Assembly (NCBI GenBank): GCA_013398275.1 | Contig: VZSE01008989.1 | Span: 571,001 to 635,000 of the forward strand | Source: Promerops cafer | Taxonomy: Eukaryota > Chordata > Aves > Passeriformes > Nectariniidae | DNA length: 64,000 nucleotides | Direction of reading: 5' to 3' | Part shown: in pieces, positions 28,101 to 33,884 of the stretch | Layout: each line of letters begins with the position of its first letter | Numbering within the stretch: the first letter of the stretch is position 1 | Notes under the pieces: model-generated | Databases searched by the model: none | Told to the model about the DNA's origin: nothing | The model's input: only the letters and a program-made list of their open reading frames with translations | Made by a program: the position numbers and the translations under genes

Positions 28101-29690
28101 GAATGGCCCAGAAATCACTAAAGAGTTGTCAGTGTTTCCAAACAGTGTTTAAAACTCTGAAAGCAGTAGCTACGGCCTACATCCAAGTCTCACTGAGCTG
28201 TCTGCCATCACAGGATTTCCTACCTCACATTTCCAGTGTCTCCTAAGGAAATGCTGTTTTTTTCCTTTACAGATAACAGGGAGATTGCAGAATGGGATAT
28301 GTAAAATTTTTCTGCCCCCAGTACATCATCTGGGTTAAAGCACCATGCTTACACTTGGGGCAAACAACCCCCACACACCAAAACTTAGATACCAAAGATT
28401 CCCTTTTTGGTTGTTTGCCTTTCATATTTTCTTCCTTTTTCCACCACACATTACCTGTGACACGCTCCACATTCTCTGTGATCCAAACACAATTTCACAC
28501 TACCACACAAGAAACCAATGTACATCTGAAACCAACAGCACATGGGCACAAGAACTCCCAGACACAAAGGGGACACTGAGCCTCAGTGCTTCAGGTAAGA
28601 AGCAAGCAACTAAAGCAGGTGTACCATGCAAAACAAAGATTTAATGGCAAAGTCCCTAGGCAAAAGGATGTGAAGAAAGAGAGTATAAAAACAACATAAA
28701 CAGATTTATTTTCCACCGAGGCTTTTCTGCAATGTAAGCAGAAAAGAGCACTGTTAAAAACCTGACTAAACAATCATTAAGACAGTGACAATAAACAGCA
28801 GAACCAAAAGTAGCAGGTTTTAAAAATAATTTGGCTAGACCTGCTTTTCAGTCAAATGCATTAACCATAATCTTGAAGGACCAGGATTAAAATATAAACT
28901 CAGCTTTTTAAAAAACACAGATGAGGATTTTACTTACTGTAAGAGACATTTACTCCACAGGTAAGCAGTGGGAATGGCACCCCTAGGTATAACTTATGGC
29001 AGGAGCAGCTGACAGGCTCCTTCCAAGCTGGGTGGGCAACAACAGCAAAGACCACACCACGGAGGGACAGCACAAGGCTGCCGGTGCCAGCCCTCAAGAA
29101 AGAGACAAAGACCTTGCTACAGCAAAAAGGAGGTGGGAGAAGCCACAGGCACGGGACCAGCACGTTGGGATGGGCCACGCTCAGCACACACTGCAGGCCT
29201 GGTTCCAGTCATCCTTACGTACAGGCTAAAAGCAAGCAAGCTGAAGGCACACATATGGCTCATGACATGCTTTTTTAGGTTAGAAGACAGAAAACCTTCT
29301 CCTCTCCAAGAGGCCCAAACATTGCTCATGCCAGCCAAACATCCCCTCTGTTTAAACCTCCCGCCTGAACCCGCCCCAGTGTTACAACACAGCCGGCGTG
29401 GGAAGGCAGAAAAAGGCACTGAGCTTCCCACGCCCACAGCTGCTGAAGCAGGAGGGAGACCCATCCCCTCTGGCTGCCGGGGGCCTCCGAGAGGCGACCC
29501 CCTTTTTAGGCGCTCCCCTTTCCTCCACCTCTCCCTCCCGCCTCCCCGCCCAGCCCGGCCCGGCCCGGCCCGGCCCCAGGCGGCATTACCAGTGCTTCCC
29601 ATAGAGCCAGTGTCCGCCCCAGCCCAGCAGGCAGGCCCCGAACGTGGATTTCTTCCAGTGGTGCCTGAGGGCCGCCAGCACTTTCGCCAT
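1047..29690 (-). CDS. AGK: AGK, acylglycerol kinase (spliced, 13 coding exons in window, 3' end missing)
   Basis: Acylglycerol kinase phosphorylates diacylglycerol and monoacylglycerol to phosphatidic and lysophosphatidic acid at the mitochondrial inner membrane, and separately serves as a subunit of the TIM22 carrier translocase (family knowledge). Thirteen exons with GT/AG borders join with consistent phases: 29590-29690, 21726-21765, 17864-17943, 16502-16577, 15033-15125, 14063-14095, 12040-12134, 9934-10003, 9088-9167, 6969-7026, 4501-4642, 3325-3422 and 1047-1117. Together they give 1,037 coding bases, 345 codons plus two bases. Visible landmarks are an N-terminal hydrophobic anchor (about residues 15-31), the diacylglycerol-kinase catalytic motif GGDGT (about 123-127), and the conserved blocks KKATVFLNPAACK, GLRWGS and KYWYLGPL. 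The human protein is 422 residues, so about 75 residues are expected before position 1. No stop or frameshift is seen inside the exons. Assignment is by recalled similarity to human AGK. Confidence 0.97.
3325..3422 (-). CDS. AGK: AGK coding exon 12
   Basis: A 98-bp exon encoding EFPQEVAPEDWEELKLSTIE, then LSIATRNRQLDLT. The acceptor is gatacacag and the donor gtaaga. It matches human LSQEVSPEVWKDVQLSTIELSITTRN over its length. Intron 12 (1118-3324) shows nothing recognised. Confidence 0.95.
4501..4642 (-). CDS. AGK: AGK coding exon 11
   Basis: A 142-bp exon beginning EWPQKHQAALRYLGPTERPP and ending LYVRLYRRLRSYWSSPK plus G. The acceptor is atccaag and the donor gtgggc. The acidic and Pro-rich linker (PPEEPEE) followed by the basic RRLRSYW segment is typical of AGK between the two halves of the protein. 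Intron 11 (3423-4500) shows nothing recognised. Confidence 0.96.
6969..7026 (-). CDS. AGK: AGK coding exon 10
   Basis: A 58-bp exon that completes Lys and encodes YWYLGPLKTKAAHFFSTFK. The acceptor is tcttttttcag and the donor gtaaac. The segment matches human KYWYLGPLKIKAAHFFSTLK at nearly every position. Intron 10 (4643-6968) contains a short A-rich run near 5276-5300 and no other recognised element. Confidence 0.96.
9088..9167 (-). CDS. AGK: AGK coding exon 9
   Basis: An 80-bp exon encoding GEKEQPVFAVSGLRWGSYRD, then AGVTVS and AA of a Lys codon. The acceptor is tctttacag and the donor gtaaga. The GLRWGS.RDAG block is strongly conserved in AGK and belongs to the second half of the kinase fold. 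Intron 9 (7027-9087) shows nothing recognised. Confidence 0.96.
9934..10003 (-). CDS. AGK: AGK coding exon 8
   Basis: A 70-bp exon starting with A, which completes CAA (Gln), then encoding HITNATLAILKGETVPLDVL and QIK. The acceptor is tgttttgcag and the donor gtgaaa. It corresponds to the human HITDATLAIVKGETVPLDVLQIK segment. Intron 8 (9168-9933) shows nothing recognised. Confidence 0.96.
12040..12134 (-). CDS. AGK: AGK coding exon 7
   Basis: A 95-bp exon encoding AAFSKIPIGFIPLGKTCTLS, then HALYPESTNQV and CA of a Gln codon. The acceptor is atgtgtccag and the donor gtaagt. IPIGFIPLG corresponds to the family block that reads PLGTGND in classical kinases. Where I recall human AGK as PLGETSS, this sequence reads PLGKTCT, an acidic-to-basic change beside the active site. 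Intron 7 (10004-12039) shows nothing else recognised. Confidence 0.95.
14063..14095 (-). CDS. AGK: AGK coding exon 6 (33-bp microexon)
   Basis: A 33-bp exon encoding VITGLLRRADE, bounded by acceptor ttttcag and donor gtgaga, phase 0 at both ends. Skipping it would remove 11 residues without a frameshift. The peptide matches the human VVTGVLRRTDE segment directly after GGDGT. Intron 6 (12135-14062) shows no recognised element. Confidence 0.96.
14885..14940. repeat. Short tandem duplication in AGK intron 5
   Basis: Two adjacent units of 27 and 29 bp, both of the form GAACATTTACTGAAAACA then GATATCTAG; they differ by an extra CA in the second. Confidence 0.95.
15033..15125 (-). CDS. AGK: AGK coding exon 5 (catalytic GGDGT motif)
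   Basis: A 93-bp, phase-0 exon encoding TDYEGQAKKLLELMENTDLI, then IIAGGDGTVQE. GGDGT is the nucleotide-binding and catalytic signature of the diacylglycerol-kinase family; in human AGK, mutation of a Gly in this motif abolishes kinase activity but not the import role (established knowledge). The motif is intact here, so kinase activity is expected. The acceptor is tttcttcag and the donor gtactg. Intron 5 (14096-15032) holds a 27-29 bp tandem duplication at 14885-14940. Confidence 0.98.
15315..15360. repeat. CA microsatellite in AGK intron 4
   Basis: A CA dinucleotide run with several CG interruptions, within AGK intron 4, about 190 bp upstream of exon 5 on the transcript. Confidence 0.97.
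16502..16577 (-). CDS. AGK: AGK coding exon 4
   Basis: A 76-bp exon that completes Gly and encodes KAGNLFEKNAAPILHLSG followed by LDVTVVK. The acceptor is ttatttctag and the donor gtaaga. It continues the kinase domain with no gap relative to exons 3 and 5. Intron 4 (15126-16501) contains the CA microsatellite listed separately. Confidence 0.96.
17864..17943 (-). CDS. AGK: AGK coding exon 3 (start of kinase domain)
   Basis: An 80-bp exon starting AFGNQLIPATMP and ending KKATVFLNPAACK plus GG of a Gly codon. The acceptor is ttacttag and the donor gtaaaa. The FLNP block is the first beta-strand motif of the diacylglycerol-kinase catalytic fold. Intron 3 (16578-17863) contains an AT-rich simple repeat near 17611-17651 and a short poly-A run near 16621. 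Confidence 0.95.
21726..21765 (-). CDS. AGK: AGK coding exon 2
   Basis: A 40-bp exon completing the Cys codon and encoding DNLLRRAACQEAQ. The acceptor is ttacctgatag and the donor gtaata. Phase matches exon 1 (TG plus T) and exon 3 (phase 0). The peptide is nearly the same as the human segment after the membrane anchor. Intron 2 (17944-21725) holds a short imperfect direct repeat near 19237-19270 and no other recognised feature. Confidence 0.95.
29544..29577 (-). repeat. GGGCC pentanucleotide repeat in AGK intron 1
   Basis: On the transcript strand, four GGGCC units followed by GGGCTGGGCGGGG start 13 bases after the exon 1 splice donor. The spacing of at least four G triplets suits G-quadruplex formation in the nascent RNA. 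The copy at 30140-30173 reflects the duplication. Confidence 0.85.
29590..29690 (-). CDS. AGK: AGK coding exon 1 (start codon, membrane anchor)
   Basis: The exon begins MAKVLAALRHHWKKS and ends HWLYGKH plus TG of the next Cys codon. The donor after CACTG is gtaatg. The ATG (29688-29690) has purine at -3 and G at +4, a strong initiation context. The segment STFGACLLGWGGHWLYG matches the AGK hydrophobic anchor that places the protein in the inner membrane. The exon lies in a CpG island and no good splice acceptor is seen just upstream, so it is probably the first exon here. An identical copy sits at 30186-30286. Intron 1 (21766-29589) starts with a GGGCC repeat; otherwise I see no second gene in it. 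Antisense open frames there, the longest at 27658-28152, look like chance. Confidence 0.95.
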
Positions 29691-29791
29691 CGCGCCCCGC
29701 CGCGCCGGGGGCCGCTGCCGTGCCCGGCCGGGCTCGGCTGGAAACGGCTCCCGCGGCCCCGGCGTTCCGCGCACGCAGCCGGCCGCACGGC

Positions 29792-29834
29792 ACGGAAACA
29801 AACAAACAAACAAACAGACAAACAAACAAAAAAC
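29792..29834. repeat. AAAC/AGAC tetranucleotide run in AGK leader
   Basis: A run of AAAC units with one CAGAC interruption, GTTT on the transcript strand, about 100-145 bp upstream of the AGK ATG. A second copy at 30388-30430 comes from the duplication. The AGK frame stays open through it, giving an FVCLF-type periodic translation. Confidence 0.85.
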
Positions 29835-30063
29835 CCCGCGAGGGCCAAGGAAAAGAGCTTGCACTCTTCCCAGAGTCCCGGTGCTCGCCGCCTTGCTCCA
29901 GCCCCCGAGAGGACCTATTGCCACGGGCTCTTGGCTGCCAGCGCTGACGCTGCCCAGAGCGCGGGGAGATGGAGATGAGCGTAGCAGAGGACAGCAGTGA
30001 AAAGGTCTTTTTTCCACATCAATAAAAATATCCACGGTGTTGCCACCGCCCGCACAAAAAAAA

Positions 30064-30064
30064 N
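30064..30064. other. Single-N assembly join
   Basis: One ambiguous base at the end of an A run, flanked by the 520-bp repeat. It is read as a scaffold join between overlapping contigs rather than as a polymorphic base. Confidence 0.85.
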
Positions 30065-30139
30065 CCACGGGCGCGCAGGCCGAGGCCCGGGGGGTGGTTC
30101 TTTCCCCCGCGGCGCGCGGCACCCCCCCCCCCCCCGCCC

Positions 30140-30659
30140 CCCCGCCCAGCCCGGCCCGGCCCGGCCCGGCCCCAGGCGGCATTACCAGTGCTTCCCATAG
30201 AGCCAGTGTCCGCCCCAGCCCAGCAGGCAGGCCCCGAACGTGGATTTCTTCCAGTGGTGCCTGAGGGCCGCCAGCACTTTCGCCATCGCGCCCCGCCGCG
30301 CCGGGGGCCGCTGCCGTGCCCGGCCGGGCTCGGCTGGAAACGGCTCCCGCGGCCCCGGCGTTCCGCGCACGCAGCCGGCCGCACGGCACGGAAACAAACA
30401 AACAAACAAACAGACAAACAAACAAAAAACCCCGCGAGGGCCAAGGAAAAGAGCTTGCACTCTTCCCAGAGTCCCGGTGCTCGCCGCCTTGCTCCAGCCC
30501 CCGAGAGGACCTATTGCCACGGGCTCTTGGCTGCCAGCGCTGACGCTGCCCAGAGCGCGGGGAGATGGAGATGAGCGTAGCAGAGGACAGCAGTGAAAAG
30601 GTCTTTTTTCCACATCAATAAAAATATCCACGGTGTTGCCACCGCCCGCACAAAAAAAA
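30140..30659. repeat. 520-bp exact repeat, copy B
   Basis: Copy B continues past the eight-A run into unique A/C-rich sequence. The 75 bp between the N and copy B (30065-30139) do not match the left flank of copy A and consist of GC-rich, C-homopolymer sequence, as expected at a poor-quality contig end. Confidence 0.95.
30186..30286 (-). other. AGK: Second, identical copy of AGK coding exon 1
   Basis: Base-for-base the same as 29590-29690, with the same ATG, donor and flanks at an offset of 596 bp. It belongs to a 520-bp exact repeat that ends at a single N (30064). I judge it an unmerged contig overlap rather than a real second exon: it is identical in intron and leader as well as in the exon, and the repeat boundary coincides with the N. 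If it were real, AGK would have two tandem first exons, either able to splice to exon 2. Confidence 0.85.
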
Positions 30660-30830
30660 CAAAAACAAAAACAAAAAAAAACCAAAAAAAAACAATAAAA
30701 AACCCCAAACCTGCCAAAACCACCAAACCCAAACAAACCAAACAAAATGTAACAACAACAAACCAAAAGGAAATCAAAACAAAACTCACAAGTAAAACAA
30801 AATCAAAAACAAACAAACAGCAAACTGAAA
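30651..30830. repeat. A/C-rich, strand-asymmetric low-complexity tract
   Basis: About 180 bp made mostly of A and C on the plus strand (T and G on the AGK strand), with A runs of 4-9 broken by single or paired C. It lies directly upstream of the CpG island. The first 8 As are where contig copy A stopped. Confidence 0.85.
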
Positions 30831-31068
30831 ATATTCCAGAACACGCAGTTAGAAGAAATGTTGTCCAGGAGGTAGCTGAGGTTTGCTGTTTAAGCCTAAC
30901 CATCCGGATGGCCATAAAAACCTGGAGAAATATCTCCAATCACACATGCAAAACACCAATATCACAAGGATGTCATGCAGCCATGAGCAGCATGAACATC
31001 CTGCCAGGGGAAGGTGGAAACATAACCAAGGTCTGACCTCATCACCAAAAAAGCTTTAGGACAAACTG

Positions 31069-31187
31069 GTGGTAGTAGCCTCTCCTAGCATTAGGTTGTA
31101 CCTAGTATTCTCTTTTTACAAGGTAACCCACCCAGTCAATCAAGGGAAGCCAGTACATGGAATCTTTTTGGATTTCAGCAAAACTTT
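31069..31187 (+). mobile_element. CR1-type LINE reverse-transcriptase fragment
   Basis: Translation contains KVTHPVNQGKPVHGIFLDFSKTF-like sequence; the run GIFLDFSKTF (31159-31188) matches the CR1/LINE block usually read as YLDFSKAFD. The fragment stops exactly where the retroviral LTR begins at 31188, so the retrovirus inserted into an older CR1 copy. I could not find the continuation of the CR1 on the far side, and its left limit is uncertain. Confidence 0.75.
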
Positions 31188-31860
31188 TGTCAGGAAAATT
31201 CTCAAACGCCAGAAGTTTATGTCCAAAAGGAGACGGAGGAGTCCTGCAACTTTATTCCCATAAAGGGAGAGAGTCCACTGGGCCACACCCGCGGGGTTTT
31301 CTCTCTCACGGTTTTGGAGGGCGCAGCCTCCTTTTATCCTGAACTCCCGGCCACATGTTGCCCTCTTCCTTTCCCCGCTGGCTGAGGTACTAGGAAGGGT
31401 CAGCCCTCCCGAGTCGCCTGCAACTTATCCCCCCTTGCACCTGTCATTTTACCCCAAAGTTCCTGGCAAGTTCCAAGCTTAGGCTTGTGCAGACCCTTGT
31501 CTGTTTCAGGAGCCAAGCTGTCCGGGCTCTGCAACAAACCTGCTGCCTAAAGTCAGTAGAGATATTAAGACCCATTTCAAAGATGTTAACACCTACACCT
31601 TCACCCATCGAATTGTTTGTAAAGAAATTAGCATTCCTCTCAATCCCTCGTCTTCTGATTTCTCACTTTCTCATTACAAACCCTAGCTATTATTAACTTA
31701 ATCCTTTTTAACAACCTGGAACATTTAAAACACCCCCTCCTGACTTTTCCAGTCTGGTCCCTGCACCAGGTGTGGAAAGTAAATGCAGGGAATAAAGTAG
31801 ACAATGGCGGTTCCTATTCACCCATTAATCACTAGATGTCCGTGGCCATGGCTACTGACA
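31188..31860 (-). mobile_element. Endogenous retrovirus LTR (673 bp)
   Basis: On the plus strand the element begins TGTCAG and ends CTGACA, perfect 6-bp inverted termini of the LTR type. Read on the minus strand it has a TATA-like GATAAAAGG (about 31331-31339), a GC-rich stretch, and AATAAA (31251-31256) followed by GTTGCAGGACTC, i.e. U3-R-U5 order. A purine-rich tract just upstream on the minus strand (about 31866-31890) could be the polypurine tract. With the integrase-end remnant beyond 31860, this is best read as the 3' LTR of a minus-strand provirus. The family was not identified. Confidence 0.85.
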
Positions 31861-32048
31861 GCCGAGGTCTCCCATCCTTTTCTTCCAGTCGAGAAGTCCA
31901 AATCTCCAGGGCTTTAGAGACCTTGACTCGAGTGTGATGGGTCCACCCATGTCCAGCTGTCCTGGCTGCTGTTCCTGCAGTCCTGGTTGGATGTTCTGAA
32001 CAGCAAATTCCAAAGGCAGTGTCTGCTAACTGTGCTTCCTGTTCAAGT

Positions 32049-32226
32049 AACCCCAAATGACCTCAAGTAGCCCCTACCAGGCACTCCAATGACCTCAGAT
32101 AACCCCAAATGACCTCAAGTAGCCCCTACCAGGCACTCCAATGACCTCCAGTAACCCCAAATGACCTCAAGTAGCCCCTACCAGGCACTCCAATGACCTC
32201 CAGTAACCCCAAATGACCTCAAGCAC
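32049..32226. repeat. 52-bp minisatellite inside the ERV
   Basis: Units start at 32049, 32101, 32153 and 32205, each opening with AACCCCAAATGACCTCAAG; period 52 bp, about 3.4 copies, nearly identical. It lies between the integrase-end remnant and the protease remnant. Confidence 0.95.
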
Positions 32227-32451
32227 CCCCTGAGGTTCTGTACCCTCATGTCTCAGGGAGGAGCAGCCTGCAGCACTCCACAGCAGCCCATCATTACCAG
32301 GCTGGCCAGGGCAGGGATGCAAAGAAGACTCTCCCACAGCTTCTCTCCCAGCCTGGTCCCTCCATTCATCATCTTCTCGTGGAGCTGGCTCTGACTCAGC
32401 AGCAGGATCTGTCCAAGCCAGGGAACTCACCTGGCTCGTGTCAGGCCTTTA

Positions 32452-32727
32452 GTTTTGCTGGACCTATTCAGTACAGAGTCTTAAACTGGGTTTAAAAACC
32501 CAAAAGCAGTGAATATTTTTACACAGAGAGAATGTATAAAACAAGTCAGTGGACACCAGCCAACTCCCTGTTCATGTCTCATTCTTCCTGTTTTGCTGGA
32601 CCTATTCAGTACAGAGTCTTAAACTGGGTTTAAAAACCCAAAAGCAGTGAATATTTTTACACAGAGAGAATGTATAAAACAAGTCAGTGGACACCAGCCA
32701 ACTCCCTGTTCATGTCTCATTCTTCCT
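32452..32727. repeat. 138-bp exact tandem duplication
   Basis: Positions 32452-32589 repeat directly as 32590-32727 with no difference seen. Each unit contains the near-palindrome GGGTTTAAAAACCC. No N lies between the copies, so it may be real, but a collapsed or expanded assembly is also possible. Confidence 0.93.
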
Positions 32728-33203
32728 GGCCTCTCCCAACCCTGTACGATGTGTTTGAAGGGAGTGGGCAAAGGCAGCTATGAGGATCACACACACTGTG
32801 GGAATTCACACAAACACACATTCACCAATCGTGGTTGAATAAAATGCACCTGCTCATCTTTCCCACTTACCAAAAGAACATTTGAACAATTGTTCCCCCC
32901 TGTGACATAAAATTCAAATTAGAGAAGTTCCTGTGTCTACTAGGAAACACACTTTGTGGTTCAGCAAGGGTTCCAGTGTGGTGAGCCCCTGGTGCAATAG
33001 CAGATCCTGACACCTTTAACAATCCGTTTCTAATGTTCTTTTTACAAATGGCACCTTGATTCCTTCCCAATCACTGTCCTGATGGCTGCCCCCTTCCCAC
33101 TTGTCCCACAGCTCCCTGCACTTTTTCCCAAAGTTTCTCATGACATGAGAGGGTGAGCAGCCACAGAGATTTCATGAAAGTGCTGAGTTGTTCAGAGAGA
33201 CCC

Positions 33204-33527
33204 CATCCTATAAGAAAGGAAGAGGGATGTTGGCCATTCCTAATGATCTTTTGGCTAAATCAGTGATGTGAGCGAGCAATGCTGCTTTTGTAGAACAGGG
33301 ACCTCAGTCTGCAGACTCAGGAGAACAAGGATGCACTCTGGCAGGGACCAGTGGGTCAGGGTAATGAATGTAACACTGGACAGAATTTTTTTTTTTCTGA
33401 ATGTTATTTCCCTCTTAAAAAAATGCCATTTTAGCAATTTAAAAACATCCAAGTCTATAAATTGGCTTTTTATTTTCTTTTTTTTTTTTTTTTTTTTTTA
33501 AAAAACTTCTTTAAATCCTTCCCGTTA
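33204..33527. repeat. Duplicated segment, copy 1 (ends at N 33528)
   Basis: Begins CATCCTATAAGAAAGG and matches 33529 onward at an offset of 325 bp. The first 180 bp or so agree closely; differences gather in and after the poly-T runs near the N, as expected for a degraded contig end or two haplotypes. Confidence 0.93.
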
Positions 33528-33528
33528 N
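33528..33528. other. Single-N assembly join
   Basis: One N flanked on both sides by the same sequence, the same pattern as at 30064. Confidence 0.85.
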
Positions 33529-33880
33529 CATCCTATAAGAAAGGAAGAGGGATGTTGGCCATTCCTAATGATCTTTTGGCTAAATCAGTGATGTGAGCGA
33601 GCAATGCTGCTTTTGTAGAACAGGGACCTCAGTCTGCAGACTCAGGAGAACAAGGATGCACTCTGGCAGGGACCAGTGGGTCAGGGTAATGAATGTAACA
33701 CTGGACAGAATTTTTTTTTTTTTCTTAATGTTATTTCCCTCTTAAAAAAAATGCCATTTTAGCAATTTAAAAACACCCAAGTCAATAAATCAGCTTTTTC
33801 TTTTTTTTTTTTATATTTTTATTTTTATTTTTTTAAAATTTTTTTTGTAAAAAGCTTCTTCAAATCCTTCCGCTTAAGAA
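33529..33880. repeat. Duplicated segment, copy 2
   Basis: Second copy of the 33204 segment, starting immediately after the N. It contains long T-rich runs (33799-33850) and then continues into unique sequence. Confidence 0.93.
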
Positions 33881-33884
33881 TGTC

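Larger units (their letters stand above)
29544..30063. repeat. 520-bp exact repeat, copy A (ends at N 30064)
   Basis: Identical to 30140-30659. It begins in the C-rich GGCCC repeat and stops at the eight-A run directly before the N. It includes AGK exon 1, the leader with its AAAC-type tetranucleotide run, and about 370 bp upstream of the ATG. Confidence 0.95.
29340..30660. promoter_or_regulatory. CpG island containing the AGK start region
   Basis: GC-rich and CpG-dense sequence around AGK coding exon 1, in sharp contrast to the AT-rich flanks. It is very probably the AGK promoter and 5' UTR region. No TATA box is clear at a fitting distance from the ATG. Part of its apparent length comes from the 596-bp duplication. 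The leader carries a GTTT-type tetranucleotide run. The transcription start cannot be set from sequence alone. Confidence 0.8.
31861..33203 (-). pseudogene. Endogenous retrovirus internal remnant (protease and integrase-end fragments)
   Basis: On the minus strand two coding relics are visible in retroviral order. At about 32923-32946 the translation reads FLVDTGTS, the active-site signature of retroviral aspartic protease. At about 31832-32056 an open frame with HHTRVK-like sequence resembles the C-terminal end of a retroviral integrase and runs a few codons into the LTR. Between them there is no room for reverse transcriptase, RNase H and most of integrase, so the provirus has a large internal deletion; frames are also interrupted. 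No env or second LTR was found. The element is not functional as it stands. The upper boundary is uncertain and may lie beyond the join at 33528. Confidence 0.7.

Noticed and set aside
27658..28152. 164-codon open frame antisense to AGK intron 1
   Set aside because: No recognisable protein features; overlapping frames on the other strand are equally long.
29117..29848. 243-codon minus-strand open frame overlapping AGK exon 1 in another frame
   Set aside because: Starts at TTG and runs through the exon into the intron. Its length is explained by the GC-rich island having few stop codons.
29133..29978. 281-codon plus-strand open frame across the CpG island
   Set aside because: Pro/Arg/Ala-rich translation of GC-rich DNA opposite AGK exon 1; a shadow of the island, not a gene.
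30182..30766. Possible longer AGK N-terminus (about 160 extra residues) in copy B
   Set aside because: The extension translates the tetranucleotide repeat and the T/G-rich tract and lacks an ATG. The ATG at the conserved position has a strong context and matches known AGK length.
33204..33880. Direct repeats considered as a pair of short LTRs
   Set aside because: They lack TG...CA ends, TATA and poly(A) signals, and they abut an N; an assembly join explains them better.
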